Below, in pieces: positions 46,852 to 60,700 of a stretch of DNA of 64,000 bases. The notes under the pieces are model-generated. The model saw only the letters and a list, made by a program, of their open reading frames with translations, was not told the DNA's origin and searched no databases. The DNA lies in contig CM077826.1 in NCBI GenBank assembly GCA_039720395.1, positions 18,229,053 through 18,293,052 of the forward strand, in the 5' to 3' direction. The position numbers and the translations under genes are program-made. Position 1 is the stretch's first letter. Every line of letters starts with the position of its first letter. The stretch comes from Liquidambar formosana (lineage: Eukaryota; Streptophyta; Magnoliopsida; Saxifragales; Altingiaceae).

Positions 46852-47053
46852 TTTTGCTCTTTTGATGATCATTTCCCAACTTAATACCAAATAAAAGAAA
46901 TTAGTAGTAATTTTGAAGTACATATACAGTCAATTTGTAATAAATTGACATAAAATATCCTTTATATGGTATTAAATTAAAAAGTGATCACTAAAACATA
47001 ATAAGTTGCAATAAATCGCCTCATCTGAGGGAGTTTTTTGGCTTCACCCCTGA
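46785..47053. mobile_element. Non-autonomous DNA transposon remnant, copy 2
   Basis: Related to 9838-10170 through ATACAGTCAATTTGTAATAA and the following AAAATATC. The right end TGGCTTCACCCCTG mirrors the left end GGGCGAAACCAG only loosely. An A run sits inside (46819-46845). A further similar terminus, GGTGGAGCCAGTAATTTCAG, occurs at 61460 in a METTL22 intron. Confidence 0.45.
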
Positions 47054-47604
47054 GTAAGTTGGTGAGACTCCTCAAGAAGATTGACCAATGATGATTATTT
47101 TATTTTATTTTTCATTATCAAAAAAGAACTCCGTTGTAAACGAATGAACAGAACTCCACAGCCAAGAAAACAAAACAACGAGAGGAAAAAAATAAATAAA
47201 TAAGTAAAATAAACGTATTGTAACTCACCTTCTTGATGGAACAATAGCAGGATGGATGAACAGAGGAGTGTTGAAAGAGATGGTTGAATCATGGCATTGG
47301 AGTGGAAAATACAGTTCTTTGTGGTGATAAATACATAGACAGCTTAGCATTCTCAGCATTAAAGTTTTTCCTTTGATGTAATTCTGAGTGTATATCCCAT
47401 TCAACATTTACAAAGCACATCATCCTCAATAATGAGATCACTAATGAGATCCTCTAAGCTGAAACTCAGTATAACATAACAACACAAACTTATATAATTT
47501 ATGGCACTTGTCCCAAATGAATATAGTAGAGGAAAAATTTTTATGCTTTTTAAGTTATACAAAGACGTACACATGAATTATACAGATTACACATACCAAT
47601 CTCA

Positions 47605-50600
47605 CTATGAGCTGCCACTTGGGTTGTGGCGCTCTGAAATGGACCTCAAGTCACTGTACATTTCTGAACAAGCATGAGAAAACTCCGACATAGCCCGGAA
47701 GAGCTCCGGCAAGCGAAGTTTAAGACTTGCCAAAGACTTCTCCCTCACTTGAAGGCACAACTTGTTGTAGCCTTCTACCTCCTCTGCCAACTTCTGCTTC
47801 AATGATTCCACCATAAACTGCCTCTCCGCACTAGTATCCTTGTGAGTGCTCTCTGGATCCATCTCATCTGCTGTTCTCTTCTGCATTTTCTGCTTCCACT
47901 CTTCAAATTGCCGCTGCTTGCGGGCAAGATCCTTCTGGGTTTCCTCGCAATTTTCTCTCATTTTCATCTCATCTTTTTGTAGAAACACTATGGTTTCTAT
48001 AACAGCGGTGAAGTTCTGTACTGCACTTCTAGCAACCTCATCCGGAAGCTTCTCAAGATAATCATGCCAAGCCATCAGCAGGGCCTGAATTGGGGGATGT
48101 TGATCCCTTGGTGGGGAAGAAACTCTCTCCTTCAAGCTGCTCTCAATAGGGACGAGATTTAGCTTCAGCCAGTTGTTGAGAGCTTTTATGTACTCTTTCT
48201 GATGGTTCATGAGATTCTCAAACTGTTTATGCCATTCTTTGACAACATTCAATAGCTGAAGGGTCCCGCGATGGTGATGCTCGCTTGTTTGCTTTTGGGA
48301 TTGGGAGTTGTCCAGGTACCTCAGGGTTGTGACAATCTTTGACTGGCTCTCGTGGTGAGTACACATAGTTTGCCACATAGTGGCCATCCTGCAGCCCATA
48401 CCAAAAAAAGAATGTTAAATGTTTTGACAAAACACAGATCATAGTAAACATAGCACACAACTATAGGAATTCCAGCAAGAAACCATAAATCTTATTTCAA
48501 AAATTCTTGAAACATTGTAAGAAGGAGATGTTACAAGAGTTCAATAAGACATTTGATGTTTCGTAACAATAACTTACAAATGGAAACAGTGTTACATTAA
48601 AGACTTACCTACCAATTATGGATGCTGGTGGGTTCATTTTGGGTTTCTTCAAAAATGTGCTGGAAAAAGCTAATAATTTACATGCCTTTATATAGGAGGG
48701 TGACGCTAAGAGAGGGGAAGTCAATCCATTTTAGCATCATGTGAAGCACATCAACCAAAAGGGACTACGAATAGTAGTGTCCTAAATTACAAGTCTACAG
48801 ATTTAACAATTGTCAATAAACTGATAATATGTGAAAGCATAAAGAGTAAAATGATTGTTGGTTTACACGTGCACACGTGTGAGTGCACACACAGAGTTTA
48901 ACAATTGTCAATAAACTGTGGCTCGCACTAGTTGCTTCGACTCTTGGACTTCAAAGCCTTCCTTTTGGAGCCTTCAATTGACACTAACTTTTTCTACACT
49001 CAATTATCACTTCAATTTGCGCACATCTGACCATCACAACATATATTCTCTCTTCTTTTCCTTTCTTTTTTTGTTCTTTATTTAGTGAAAATGCTCTTTG
49101 GTTTTGTAAAAGTGTGGCTTGCCCTAGTTGCTTCAACCGTTGGACTTCAGAAGGAATTAAAGGGGAAAAAACCATATAACTATTTTCATACTTGCTAAGA
49201 AATATAAGAACTATGGTAGAATAACTACTTGTCCCAACAGAATGGCATGTAGCAATCATTGAATATCATACCTTAAGTGCAAAGAATTCAAGTACAATGT
49301 TGTATTAATCCGTGTCAGACTTCAGAGATTAGACGCACAAACAAAACCATATATAAAAAAATAAAATAAAAAAAGAATTATATATTGCCCATTGAGAAAA
49401 AATATTATCTCACAGAAAAGGCTGAAGAATACTCAAGCCAGATTCTTAGACAAAATTTAATTTATTATATATTCTTTTGTGTACAGAAACTTACCCATCA
49501 ACAAGTGAAACAAGTTTTGGGTAAAGCTGATTATCTCGTAAACGGTTTATTTCTGCAACTGTTGAATCCATGGACTGCATGTCAACTATATATCTCGTAT
49601 GCAGATGGCTCACTGCAGCTTTTGTCTTCTCCAATGCTTCAGAGTTGCTACCATGTTTCTTTTGCTTATTCAGACTAGCAACTTTTTTCTGATACTCAAA
49701 TTTCATGAGCTCACCCGCCTATCCAGAATCAGTCAACTGAAAATAAGTTTCCGCATAAAACAGGATGTGTTGAGGCATGCATTTTAGTGCAAAGGTTCTA
49801 AAAATAGGACCAACCAAGACCAAATGTGTACACTGCACTCTGCACCTTCAGAATTAAAGATAAAATATAAAAAATGCTGCACGTTTAGTAAAAATGGTGC
49901 ATAAAGATAGAGCGTTGATTGATCTTCCTTACAACTTACAAGGAAAAATGCCACCGCAAGCAAACTCATTATCATGTGAATTGAACAAAAGGGTGAGAAT
50001 TAAAGACAATGCCACGTGGTTGAAGAGGAATAAATTTGGAGCCACATACCAAGTACACCAATAAAGTGGAGTAAAATAATAATCACACATGACATAAACC
50101 AAACTCATTAGCACTGACTAAAATGTCTGCAGAAAAGAAAACCTGTACCAACCCATAGTGAAAAAAAAAAAAAAGAAAAAGGAAAGAACGAAAGAAGAAA
50201 AATAATTTTTTCGTCGCAAGAAAAACAGAAACTATTGTCACTCATATCAATCCAAGGAAAGTCAAATCCACCTAGTTAGTCCTTATGGTCCACCGACAAA
50301 GGGGTTTAGCACTTGGATCTATTTCTTGGCCCTAGCCAAGCATGGATGATCCACTCCTTAAAGCACAATATACAATACAACACCCTCAAAACAACTCCAA
50401 ATTTGCCACATTGAAGGAGGTTGTTTTTCTGCAACAAACTTAAAACATTGAAGCTGGCATTTAATTAACCTGGAATTTTTTTTTTCCCCAGGGAATATGG
50501 TGGTAAGCTAATAAAGTAAAAATGTTTAAAAATTCAACAAACAATTGCATACATATTTTTGTGATTTTCTAATTTTCGGCTAAAAAAGGGAGGAAGAATA

Positions 50601-52731
50601 AACTTGCTGTTGAGCATATAATTACCCACTTCATAACAGTTAAGAAAAGATGAAACATCTCGGTTATAAGGAAATGACTTGTGAGTTGTGATTAATTTAA
50701 TGTGCTCACTATATCTAATGTGGTCATATACTGCAAACCTCAGCTTGCCAAGAAGGAAGCATTATTCATTCGTCTTCTTTGAGACTTAGATGAAGGAGAA
50801 AAATGAGAAAGGCAAAGTATACATCTCTGTAAAAACTGAAAGGAGTTATAGAAAGACACAAGTAAATACATGCATTATTATACTTGAGTTCGAGAAAACT
50901 GTTTTTCAGAAAATAAGTAAAGAAGATGAGGATTATTAATAAACAGATAATGGAAGAACGAAAAAGATGAGGATTATTAATAAACAGATATTCCAAAATG
51001 AGATGATGCAACATACCTTCACTTCATCGAAAAGCTTTTTCTCCCACGCTAGCAATTTATCCAACACCGTGGCATGTGTCTCATTCTCTTCCGCATCCAA
51101 ATCATCCTTTCCATCATCAACATTGGGTAGACCCGGGCCTCTAAATGACCTATTCCACGTGATCACACGCATTACTCTAGCAGAATGATCGATGTGTCCT
51201 GCAAAGCAAATTGAATGGTAATTTAAATGTCAGTATAGAAAAATCAATTAGCCTACACACCTATATTCACTAAAACATGAAGTTAAATCTAAACATTTCA
51301 AAATTCTTACCAAATAAACACAATAGAATTTTGAATGCACTTATATTTCACTAATGTGATATTGAATTACCATTTTCCCCATGTATAGCATTATGAATTT
51401 TCCTGGCTATCACACTATGCTAAGGCCAGGCGGGAAAACACTGGTTATTCAAGTCAAGCTAACATATAAATTCACTTATCTTTGCTCTCCATAGGATTTT
51501 GCTTAGAACATTCTACATTGAGAGGTAACCGAAACTCATAAAACAAAATAAATAAATACAATCGATGTTTTGAATTTAGAGCTTCGAATTCTCGAGCAAA
51601 CTAATAGTAGTAACTCGACAGGAAGCTTTCAGAGCATAGGAGATAAGGGTTATTACCTCGATTATCTGCGAAATTGGAATGATAATGCAACCGGGTTGCC
51701 TCTAGCATCTTGGAAACCTCATGGGCACACTCCGAAGCCTTGAGAAAATGATCATCAAGCTCAGTAAATATCTGCAATAAATTCACATTCGACGCACCCT
51801 TCCCCATTCTTCTCCCTTCCGCCGAAACCGCAGTCGTCACCTGCTTGGTGGTCTTCTTCATGTTCTTCGCCGGCACAGGCACCACCGGCGGCACAGGCGG
51901 CTCCACCACCACCTTCTCTGCCACCTGAACATCCCCCTTTACACTCCTCCTCCCCTCAACCACCTCCGCCGCAACCCCATCCTCAGCTTGCTTAGACCTT
52001 TCCTCAAACGCCCTTCTCTCAATCTCCCCCTTATCAATCCTGACGTCCTCCTCAACATCATCACCCAAACTCGGGCCCGGCATATTCTCCACCCCTGAAA
52101 AGAAAAAATCCCAAGCTCCCTTCGCCTCCGGTGGCGTCTGTGGCGGTGGTGGCGGTGGTGGTTCTCTCTGGCTTATTACTGTCCGCGGCGGCGGCGGAGG
52201 AGGCCGTGGGCCATCTTCATCTTCATTTTCCATAACAACATTTCCACTTCTACCGCCACTATGACTACCCCCGCCGCCGCTATTTCGATTGCTTCTACTT
52301 CGGTGCTTCAGATGACTAGAATGCTCAAAATTCTCCATATCTTCTTCATCTTCCTCGATGATGGGGTCGGTGGGCTTGGGTTCCGGCTTGGGGGGGATCT
52401 TGATCTCGGGCATACTGGCGGCGCGCTGTAAAGGGCCGTTGGTGAAATTGGGGAGAGGAGGAGGGGGAGGGAGGGTGTCGAATGTCGTTTGGGTAGCGGC
52501 GGCGGAGGGATTGGTGGCGGAGGGGTGAGAAGAGGCGAATTGGGGGTTCTGGACTTCGCCGTGGGCGTAGTCGCTGAGGGCGGCGCCGGTGTTCTTGAGG
52601 GCCATGGCGTAGGCGGAGTGGGCGGCGGCGAAGGCGTTGCGGTACGACACCGCCTCTTTCATGAATTGCTTGCGGCCTTTGCATCTCGACACGGCTTCCT
52701 CGTTCTCGATCTTTGATTGTGTGCAGCCCAT
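47605..52731 (-). CDS. DUF630/DUF632 protein (NRG2/bZIP-like family)
   Basis: Four exons (52731-51657, 51198-51017, 49718-49495, 48388-47605) join in phase into about 754 residues. DUF630 is at 1-60, beginning MGCTQSKIENEEAVSRCKGR. Gly2 and Cys3 suggest N-myristoylation and palmitoylation. Residues about 60-300 are disordered, with Pro runs (PPPPPPRTVI, PPPPPPQTPPE) and acidic patches (IIEEDEEDMENF). DUF632 starts near 313 (ELDDHFLKASECAHEVSKML) and runs to about 690, with WEKKLFDEVK, RYIVDMQSMDSTVAEINRLR and MWQTMCTHHESQ. It is coiled-coil rich. Relatives include Arabidopsis NRG2 and other proteins annotated as bZIP-like; NRG2 acts in nitrate signalling. No function is fixed for this member. 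The exon 1 region is much more GC-rich than its flanks. Confidence 0.93.
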
Positions 52732-52779
52732 TCTCGGATCAGCTCGAGCTTGCGAAGAAAACGATTTCTACAATTATAT

Positions 52780-52806
52780 ATTTGTGTGTGTGTATGTGTG
52801 TGTGTG

Positions 52807-52838
<32 letters not shown>

Positions 52839-52970
52839 TCAATCAGCCTGGGAAGAGGATTTCTGCAACAGTATATATGTGCATATGTACAACATATATA
52901 GAGAGAGATACAGAGAAGAGGGAGAGAAAGAGAGGGGGAGGGGGACGGGGACGGGGACGGGGAGAGAGAG
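52780..52970. repeat. GT, TA and GA microsatellites upstream of the DUF632 gene
   Basis: GTGTGTATGTGTG, a TA run and GAGAGAGA occupy 52782-52836. GA-rich runs and GGGGACGGGGACGGGGAC follow to 52970. On the gene's strand this is a CT-rich leader (Y-patch-like), common in plant promoters and 5' UTRs. Confidence 0.7.
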
Positions 52971-53199
52971 AGCAGGCTTTGTTTTACTTTTTCACTTTAC
53001 ATTTGTTTATTTGGAAGAAATGAAAGCAGAGTGGAATAACGGACGAGAGAGATGACGGGGAATGAGGAAAATTATACCGTTTAGTTGACACAAGGCGTGA
53101 AAAACGACGTCGTTGAGATGATACTTGTAAAGTGTCCTTAGCTGGTAAGGAAAACGGGACAAGGACAGGGCTGCGTGCACAGGGAACTGATACGTCATA

Positions 53200-55250
53200 A
53201 TCCTTTTCTGTTTTTTTATTCTTTCAAATAATAATACTCCGTAATAATAAAATGATTGATGATTAATATAATTTCATAAAATTTTTGTCTCAAATTTTGA
53301 ATTTTTGTTCAATTTTTAAAAGCAGGAAATTAAAAAAAACGTTAAAGTTGATTCAACCACAGCCCTAAGAAAAAAGAGAAAGGAAAAAAATTGTGCAATC
53401 AGTCTTTATTTACCCCACAAAAAGTGAAGGTGAAATTCTTCACCTTCAAATTTAATCTAAATAGATTGAAAGGGCTGTTTAAATTCAAATTCAGCAAAAT
53501 TTACATTATCATAAACTGATTTATATTATTCTTGGTATAATTATAAATTGGCTTTTAAAAATCATTATCTAGTGAAGAAGGGTAAATACCATAGGCAAGC
53601 TTATTATTATATATATTTTTTAATTAAGTAAAATTGAATATACATTATCTACTTAATAATTTATCACTAAACAACGACAACAATGGTTTACTATAATTTT
53701 AGAACCAATCACCTATTCGGGTTTATCCTAAACATTAGTTGATGTAAAATGAATAATAACCTTACCTATATCATAGAATTAACTGAGCTAAGGATATGAA
53801 TATGTTTACTAATAAAAGAAAATAATGACATTAATTAATTTAAAAATCAAAAGGTAATGTGCTGAATTGTCGTGTGTACGTTACTATTTTTTTCCTTTTT
53901 GTTATTATTCTAATGATAACCTACCTTGTTATTTTCAATTGGACTTTCTCAAAATTTGGTAAACATGAAGTAGCCAAGGAAAACCCTTTTTTTTATTTTT
54001 TTTATTTTTTTATTTTTTTTCAATTTTTAGGAGGCAAAAATTATAAGGTATGGCAGCTAGGGGTGCAACTTGGTTTGGTTTGGATCACTTTGGCCTTAGC
54101 CCAAAACCAAATCGATCAAATATCGATTCTCATTTTATTAACCCAAAACCAAATCATATAATGACATACTAGTGAAACCAAACGTGGCAATGGGTTGTTG
54201 TGTTACTCTTTCTGAGGGTTTAGGTTCTATGGGTAGGTTTAAAGGATCCTGTTATGAGATGATTCCCTGATATCATTAAATAAATAAAAAATATTTATTA
54301 AAAAAAAAAAAAACCAATGCCAAGTTTTGGATGGTTCAATTTGTAGATAATATTTTCATAATCTTTTTTTATTATAACAAAATATAAAAGTTTAATGAAA
54401 AAAAAATCTATATAATAAAATCAACAAAAGACATAAATTTACAGAGTATAATTTTTTAAAGGACAACATTTTTAATATAGGAAATCAAAATGAAGATTAA
54501 AATTGGAACAATTATAATATAATATAATATAATACATATAGATTTGTGTAATTAATGTTATATTATTTATGTATATAAGGTTAATTCTCAATTTACACAA
54601 TGCCATAATTTGGATAAGGAATTTCTAGGTAAAGTTTATACTTGAGATAAAATTTGTAAAATTTTCATATTTTTACAAATTCCATCTCAAAGGCAAATTT
54701 CACCTAAAAATTTATTATCCAATCATAATTTCAAGGATCAATTCTTAATTCTATTCATCTAAGACCAAATCAGGATAACTCAGAATGTTAATTATTTGGA
54801 TAAGGAATTCTTATCCAATCAGAATGTTAATAATTTGGAAAAGGAATTCTTTTAATCTAAGACCAAATCAAGATAATTTCAAGGGTCAATTCTTAATTCT
54901 TAATTCTTAATTCCTTATCCAAACTCAAGATGTTAATTAATTTCAGTTTGACTCTCAATTTGGATCAAATTGCAAACCTAATAATGACAGGCACATACAC
55001 AAACTAAACCTGAAGGACAACTATCACGCGAAAAGAGAAGATCACATGTATGTCATGCGCATACCTTTCTCGGTCTTTTGACTAAGATTAAAGTGTGCAT
55101 CATGCACGAATCACAGTACGACACGTGGCTACTGCGCTTACCCTTCCTCATCGAGCAAAAGAACTGTGAGTAGAGATCCAATGCGATTGTCCCACCAAAT
55201 GAATAATAATAATAAAATAAAAAATGTCTTTGGGTGGGATTGTTCCTTTA
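53200..55250. other. Gene-free interval between DUF632 and METTL22 genes
   Basis: AT-rich. Near 54055-54160 is a common repeat with GGGGTGCAACTTGGTTTGG. At 54720-54950 there are interleaved short repeats (TCAATTCTTAATTCT, AAGACCAAATCA, CAGAATGTTAAT). No credible ORF. Confidence 0.45.
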
Positions 55251-55254
55251 ATTG

Positions 55255-57110
55255 GTAATTAGATGTCGTCAGCATTTATATTAATATAAAATATGGGATC
55301 TCGATGAGTACAGTTAGCAGTTGGCATAAAGCTGATACATCCAGTGTTTTCCAGAAGAAACAGAGAAGGGAATGAAGGACTTTTGCACCCTTTTCTTTTC
55401 TTTTACTTCTTCTGTCTTCTACTGCTTTGGGCTGTTAAAGTAGCTTTTGGGCCGACCAAGTAGATTCTAGGGCTGAATGGAATGGAAATGACTGGAGGTT
55501 CCTCTTCTATAATTGTTAGTGCTGTACTGCTGTTGTGTGGACTTGTGGGCTGTCAGATGTGAGTCTGTGTGTCAAATTCAGTATTTTATTTTGGTTTCAG
55601 TGGTCTCTTTCTTAAATTCCTATAATCGGTGCCACACAACAATGCATGCGCTCAGTCATTAAATTAAGGGGAATGATGAGAAGGTGGGTCAAAATAAAAA
55701 TAATTATAAATAAAAGGTTATATTTTTATTATTTTATTTATAATGATAGTAATAAATTTTAATCTTAATAAAAGAATTTATCATTAGTAATTATATAATA
55801 ACCATTTTACCCATTTTATATATATATATATAATCTCACCTAAGTACCCTTCTTATATTAGACCTATCATTTTTCTCTTAATTTAAAAATCTCAAAACAT
55901 AATTCTAAAAAACCAATCATATATATATATATATATTTTTAACTAAAATAATAATCATCTATACACTTGGATTTGGAAAATTTTTTATTTTTAATTTTTT
56001 CCTGTGGTGAGAGGGCATCCTTAGAAATGGTAGTTTCTAATCCTATACAAGTAATACACTTTTTAGTGGTTCTATTGTAACTAAGTCCATAATTGTTGAG
56101 TTTAATAAATCATTCCATTAAGATTTTAAATTTTCATTTTATGGTGTTATGGAACATTATAATAAGCGTAAAAACGATTTGGGTGAAGTAAAGTAAAGAA
56201 ATTATTGTACTAAAATGATATAATAGACATTTGACCCTAAACCCCCTCTTTTCAAAATTAAAATTCATTATCACCACTTTGAAAAAAACTAAGAGAGTTT
56301 TAGCCATCTTTTAAGGATTACTCTTATTTTAACCTACCGTTTTTTATCATTTTCCCTTAAATTAAAAATTGAGTATTGCTATCCCTAGTGTTGCTTACAC
56401 CGAAATATTTTACCCTAGGACGGCAATACAATATTGGCTGTTGATATAATATTACCATGTTGGTACAGATAGACTAGCATGAATTTATTATGTTAGTAGT
56501 GCGATAATATTGTATCAACTGTCACAAGTATTTTTGCTATAGGCATTTTGCAACGTCACTTGTCCAAAAGTTTATTTGATAAAATGACATTAAGACTAAA
56601 ATTTTTATATGCGCGACTTTTAAAGGGTTCTTCATATAATGGTATAAGTTTCATCTTAGAAATTGAGAAGAGCTCAATAATTTATCAATAAAACGCCTGT
56701 CATGACAGCCTTATCCTATTTTATATCTTTTTACATCTTATTCTTCACCCAGAGGAGTGGATTTAATATATATATATATATATAAAGTGTAAATAGGCCC
56801 ACCTAGAAGAAGTATTCCCGATAGCCTTTGGAATGTTCCCCAATTAGCATGATGTCGTCAGCATTAAAAATACATGTTAAAATAATATGGAACCTTGACG
56901 GGTACAGATGGCATAAAAGCTTATACATCCTGTATTTTTCAGGAAAAACAGAGAAGGGAATGAAGGATTTTTGTTCCCTATAATATTTACAGAGAAAAAA
57001 AGAAAAATCCGGTGACCATAAAAAAATCCCTGCAAAATCTACTGAGGATCCAAATTGATTTTGCAAGTAGATTGTAGGACTGCATGGATGGCTGGAAGGC
57101 TCTTTGTCTT
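55255..57110 (+). repeat. Imperfect direct duplication, about 250 bp, 1.6 kb apart
   Basis: 55255-55510 recurs at 56838-57110. Shared stretches include GATGTCGTCAGCATT, AACAGAGAAGGGAATGAAGG, and AAGTAGATT followed by TAGG and CTG. The second copy lost and gained several short segments. A short ORF begins in each copy at an ATG, but the two ORFs do not match. The rest of 55511-56837 is AT-rich and non-coding. Confidence 0.65.
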
Positions 57111-57749
57111 ACAAGAGGATTCGAGCAAACTGTTTATCAATCTGGCTCATCTTATAACCCTTTGTAAAGCCATGCAATATTGCAATGGAAGCAGTTAATG
57201 TGCCATTAGGTGATATGGTAAAATATATAAAATATTTATTGACGTTAGATTACATTATAAAATTGCATGCAATAAAGCCATGTTTATCAATCGCCCTTAC
57301 AAGGTTGGTCAAGCAGTCAGACGTTGAGTATGCTTTCCAAAAATCATTGCTTCGACTTCTCACTGCTATGGTTGCCTATGTGAGTTTAAGAAGTCTTACA
57401 CAAGCTGTAAGGGGATTAGTCTAACCTAAAACCTCAATGGGAGAATGGCCTAAGATACTCCTAATATAATAAGCAAAGCAATTAATTAAAATAAAAAGGG
57501 CCGCCCTTGTCAGTCTTGATACCTCCTACAGTCCTACCCATACAGTAAATTTGCTCGAAGGAAAGAATCAGAGTCACAGAACCAAGTGAGAAAAATGACT
57601 AACATACTGCATCAAGGTGTTTATATTAATAATTAGTGCTTTCCTTTTGCCCTTTCCTTTTTGGTAAACATTAGTACTTTTATTTTTCATTTTTAGATCT
57701 ACCAGCAAAAAGCTTTACATGACATCAATCTCACTGAGAATTTTCTAGA

Positions 57750-60700
57750 TCAGGATTTTCGTTTTTGATACTTAATCTGCCAAATCTCAACATCATTTCT
57801 TCTCTCATACTCCCTCACATATTGCGGAATTTGTGTAAGATCAATGCACTTACCCATAAAACAAGGCAAGGGTTCATATCCGAGGCCCTCACAATCTGCA
57901 TCATCCACATGCAAAACCACATTACAAACTAAAAATTCAACAAGGGGCCAAATATCCCATAGCAAATGCTTACCAGCTTCCCCGTCCCTCAGGTAACTTT
58001 GAAAATGTGAATACCCATTTGCAACAACATCCAGATCATCGAGACTGAAATTGTAGCGCTTTTCCAATGCCAAGTATAGCACCTGAAATCAGAGGATAGC
58101 AAGTCATTTTGTAGCTTTATAGCCATGCAAAGGACTTGGGAAAATAACATTTTACATAATGGCATCAGACTATTATTGACAACTGCCAGTGCATAAGAAC
58201 CGAATCCACAGAAAGTGTAGAATAGGGTGCTTCATCATAGATTCTCTTGTACAGAAACAGGAAGAACCATCCTCCCTGGCATAGTTGTAAGGAATGCATG
58301 CATGCAGTCCACCTAAATCAATGTAACATGCATCCATCCTTTGAGATCCAATCACCTAATGAACTCAATCAATTGGCTTGATCAATAAAAAATATTATTT
58401 TAATTTAGTATATGTTGTCACCCAACTGGGGCAGCTTTTTGTGTTCAAGATCTCATTGGAAGACCTCTTAACTGGTATGATTCAGGCAAATTAGAGAACA
58501 GATTTTTAGAGTTACTCTCATGATGTGAGCTTTGCTATACCCTATAAATTCTCTTGCTAGCCATTCCATTGTTTTTATGGGTACCTTTTCTGAACCCTGC
58601 GACATTAATCTCTCTAACATACTGAAAAATGCATCTGTCAAATCATTGCTGTAAATTACATCAGCAGCTACAAGCAAAGAAGCTCTCTGGGCTTCTTCAA
58701 TTTCTGAGGATGTCCAAGAATACCTGGATGTTTCAATTAAAACAAACTGTGTTATTATTCCCAAATTTTTTACATTCATATAAACTAAAATAGTAAAGGA
58801 CGGCAGAAAAAATAGGAATGAATAAAAATATGGAATTCATACAAGAATTCAACTGGGTATTGAACCAGACTATCAACTGCAAACATAAACTTCACCTTTT
58901 TCGAGGTGGAGAATTTTCTACTCCCGCTGCAGGGGGCCATGAAGTCTCCCAATTGAGTTCACGTACATAAATTGAAGCTTGATGACTGAACATTCCATAA
59001 TTAAGTCGAACATTCTTAGCACAGTTGTCAAGGATTTCATCACCATAGTCTGTCAACAAGGTACAAAGGCTAGTTTTGTTCAAGATATGATTTGAAGTAA
59101 AGAATAACAAACCACTTCAAATTAAACCCACACGCACAGCCACTCACCCACACACCCACACATAACCCAAATTCATATATAAATTTATACAATAAATGGA
59201 TTATCTCAAATTTACTATTCTTAATGAACCACACAAATAAGAATCGGAAATTGTAACCCACAAAAAGAAAAGGAAAAAACCGATGACTTAATTTGAAACC
59301 ATCAACTTAGCATGCTTGACCCAATATTCTTTATGGACCAGCGACACCGGTCCACATACAAGAAGAAGAAAAAAATAGGAAATGGACGGACAGAAGTTGA
59401 TTAAATTCAATCCACAGTCCTGCCAGGTGAGACTAGAAATAAAAAATAAATGGGGAAGTTGAGAAAAAAAATCATCATGTCCTTTCGATAAGAATACAAC
59501 TTGATATTGACAGAATGAGCATATTCTTCAATCATAGTTAAATGTGCAATCCTTCGTTATGTTGGTATGTGATAGAAGCTGGAAGTAATTGTAAGAACCT
59601 TTGGTCCCCTTGTTTTAGTTGAGATCTTTAACAATTTCTCTGCAATTCGGTTTGTAGGTTAAGCAGATTTACTCATTGACAGAACTCAATAAGTAAATTG
59701 CTCACAAGCAACAAATGTGTACATAGTAAGCAAGTGACCATACAATGGATGAACTCAGTAAGAATTAGAGTTGATAGTGCATTCATCAAAATTAAAATAA
59801 TTCAGACAATTGCTTGAGATTACGCCGAACCCAAGTGGTGAAGAAATGGTATCATAGGTAACAGATAACTGCACATAAACGAAGTATGAATTGCAATCAA
59901 GGCAAGGTTCAACTCATAAGTTCTAGTCCTTTCATACCTGTTAAGAATACTGTTTTAGCAACACGTGCAAGCAATATACCAACCAACCCTGATAAAAACA
60001 TTGAAAGAAAACTATGTCATACAAGAAATACTAATGCTTCAGAATGATGGCTTTTGAGATACTATAAAGTTGACAGTTATATAAATGTGCAAAGATCTTG
60101 GATGAATTTGTATCAAGGAAAATATCCAAACTCAGAAGAAATTCCATAAGAGAACCAGCACTAGAGATCTCATGAAATTCCTTTTTTCCTTTCTGGGTGT
60201 GGGGTTGTGTGGGTGTTTCCAACATGGGTAGTTGACAAAAATATCATTTATCTTCCCTTCAATTGACTCCATCATTATCATTAGTATTATTATTAAAAAT
60301 TAAGTTCAAAGTTGTTGGGTGGGGTATATTTACAACTTATAGTTTAATAGTTCAGCACTTACATATAAAGGAATGAGGAGGATTCAGCAAAATCATCAGA
60401 TCACATAGGTTCAAGGAATGAGGAGGATTCAGCAATAATCTTGGGCATCTCACCGAACTTTTTCGAAGATTGTCTCAGATGCTTGAAAAACATGGGAGGT
60501 GATCAACAACCAAGGGCAGTGGGATTTGTTCACTAAATGTATCTAAATTGTTGCAACTTGCTTTGTGTTGAGTTGCCTGAACGTCAGCCAGAACTCAATG
60601 CTTGTAGTGATTAAAAATTTTAGAATATGACATCATTTATTTATTATATTATAAACATACACATCCAATGAAAACCTCATAATAAGTTGGTGATAGTGGA

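Noticed and set aside
52346..52716. Arg/Pro- and Gly/Val-rich ORFs over DUF632 exon 1
   Set aside because: Low-complexity shadows of the Pro-rich exon; the real frame carries DUF630.
57185..57424. 79-residue ORF near METTL22 3' end
   Set aside because: No motif, no promoter, adjacent to duplicated DNA; could not be supported.
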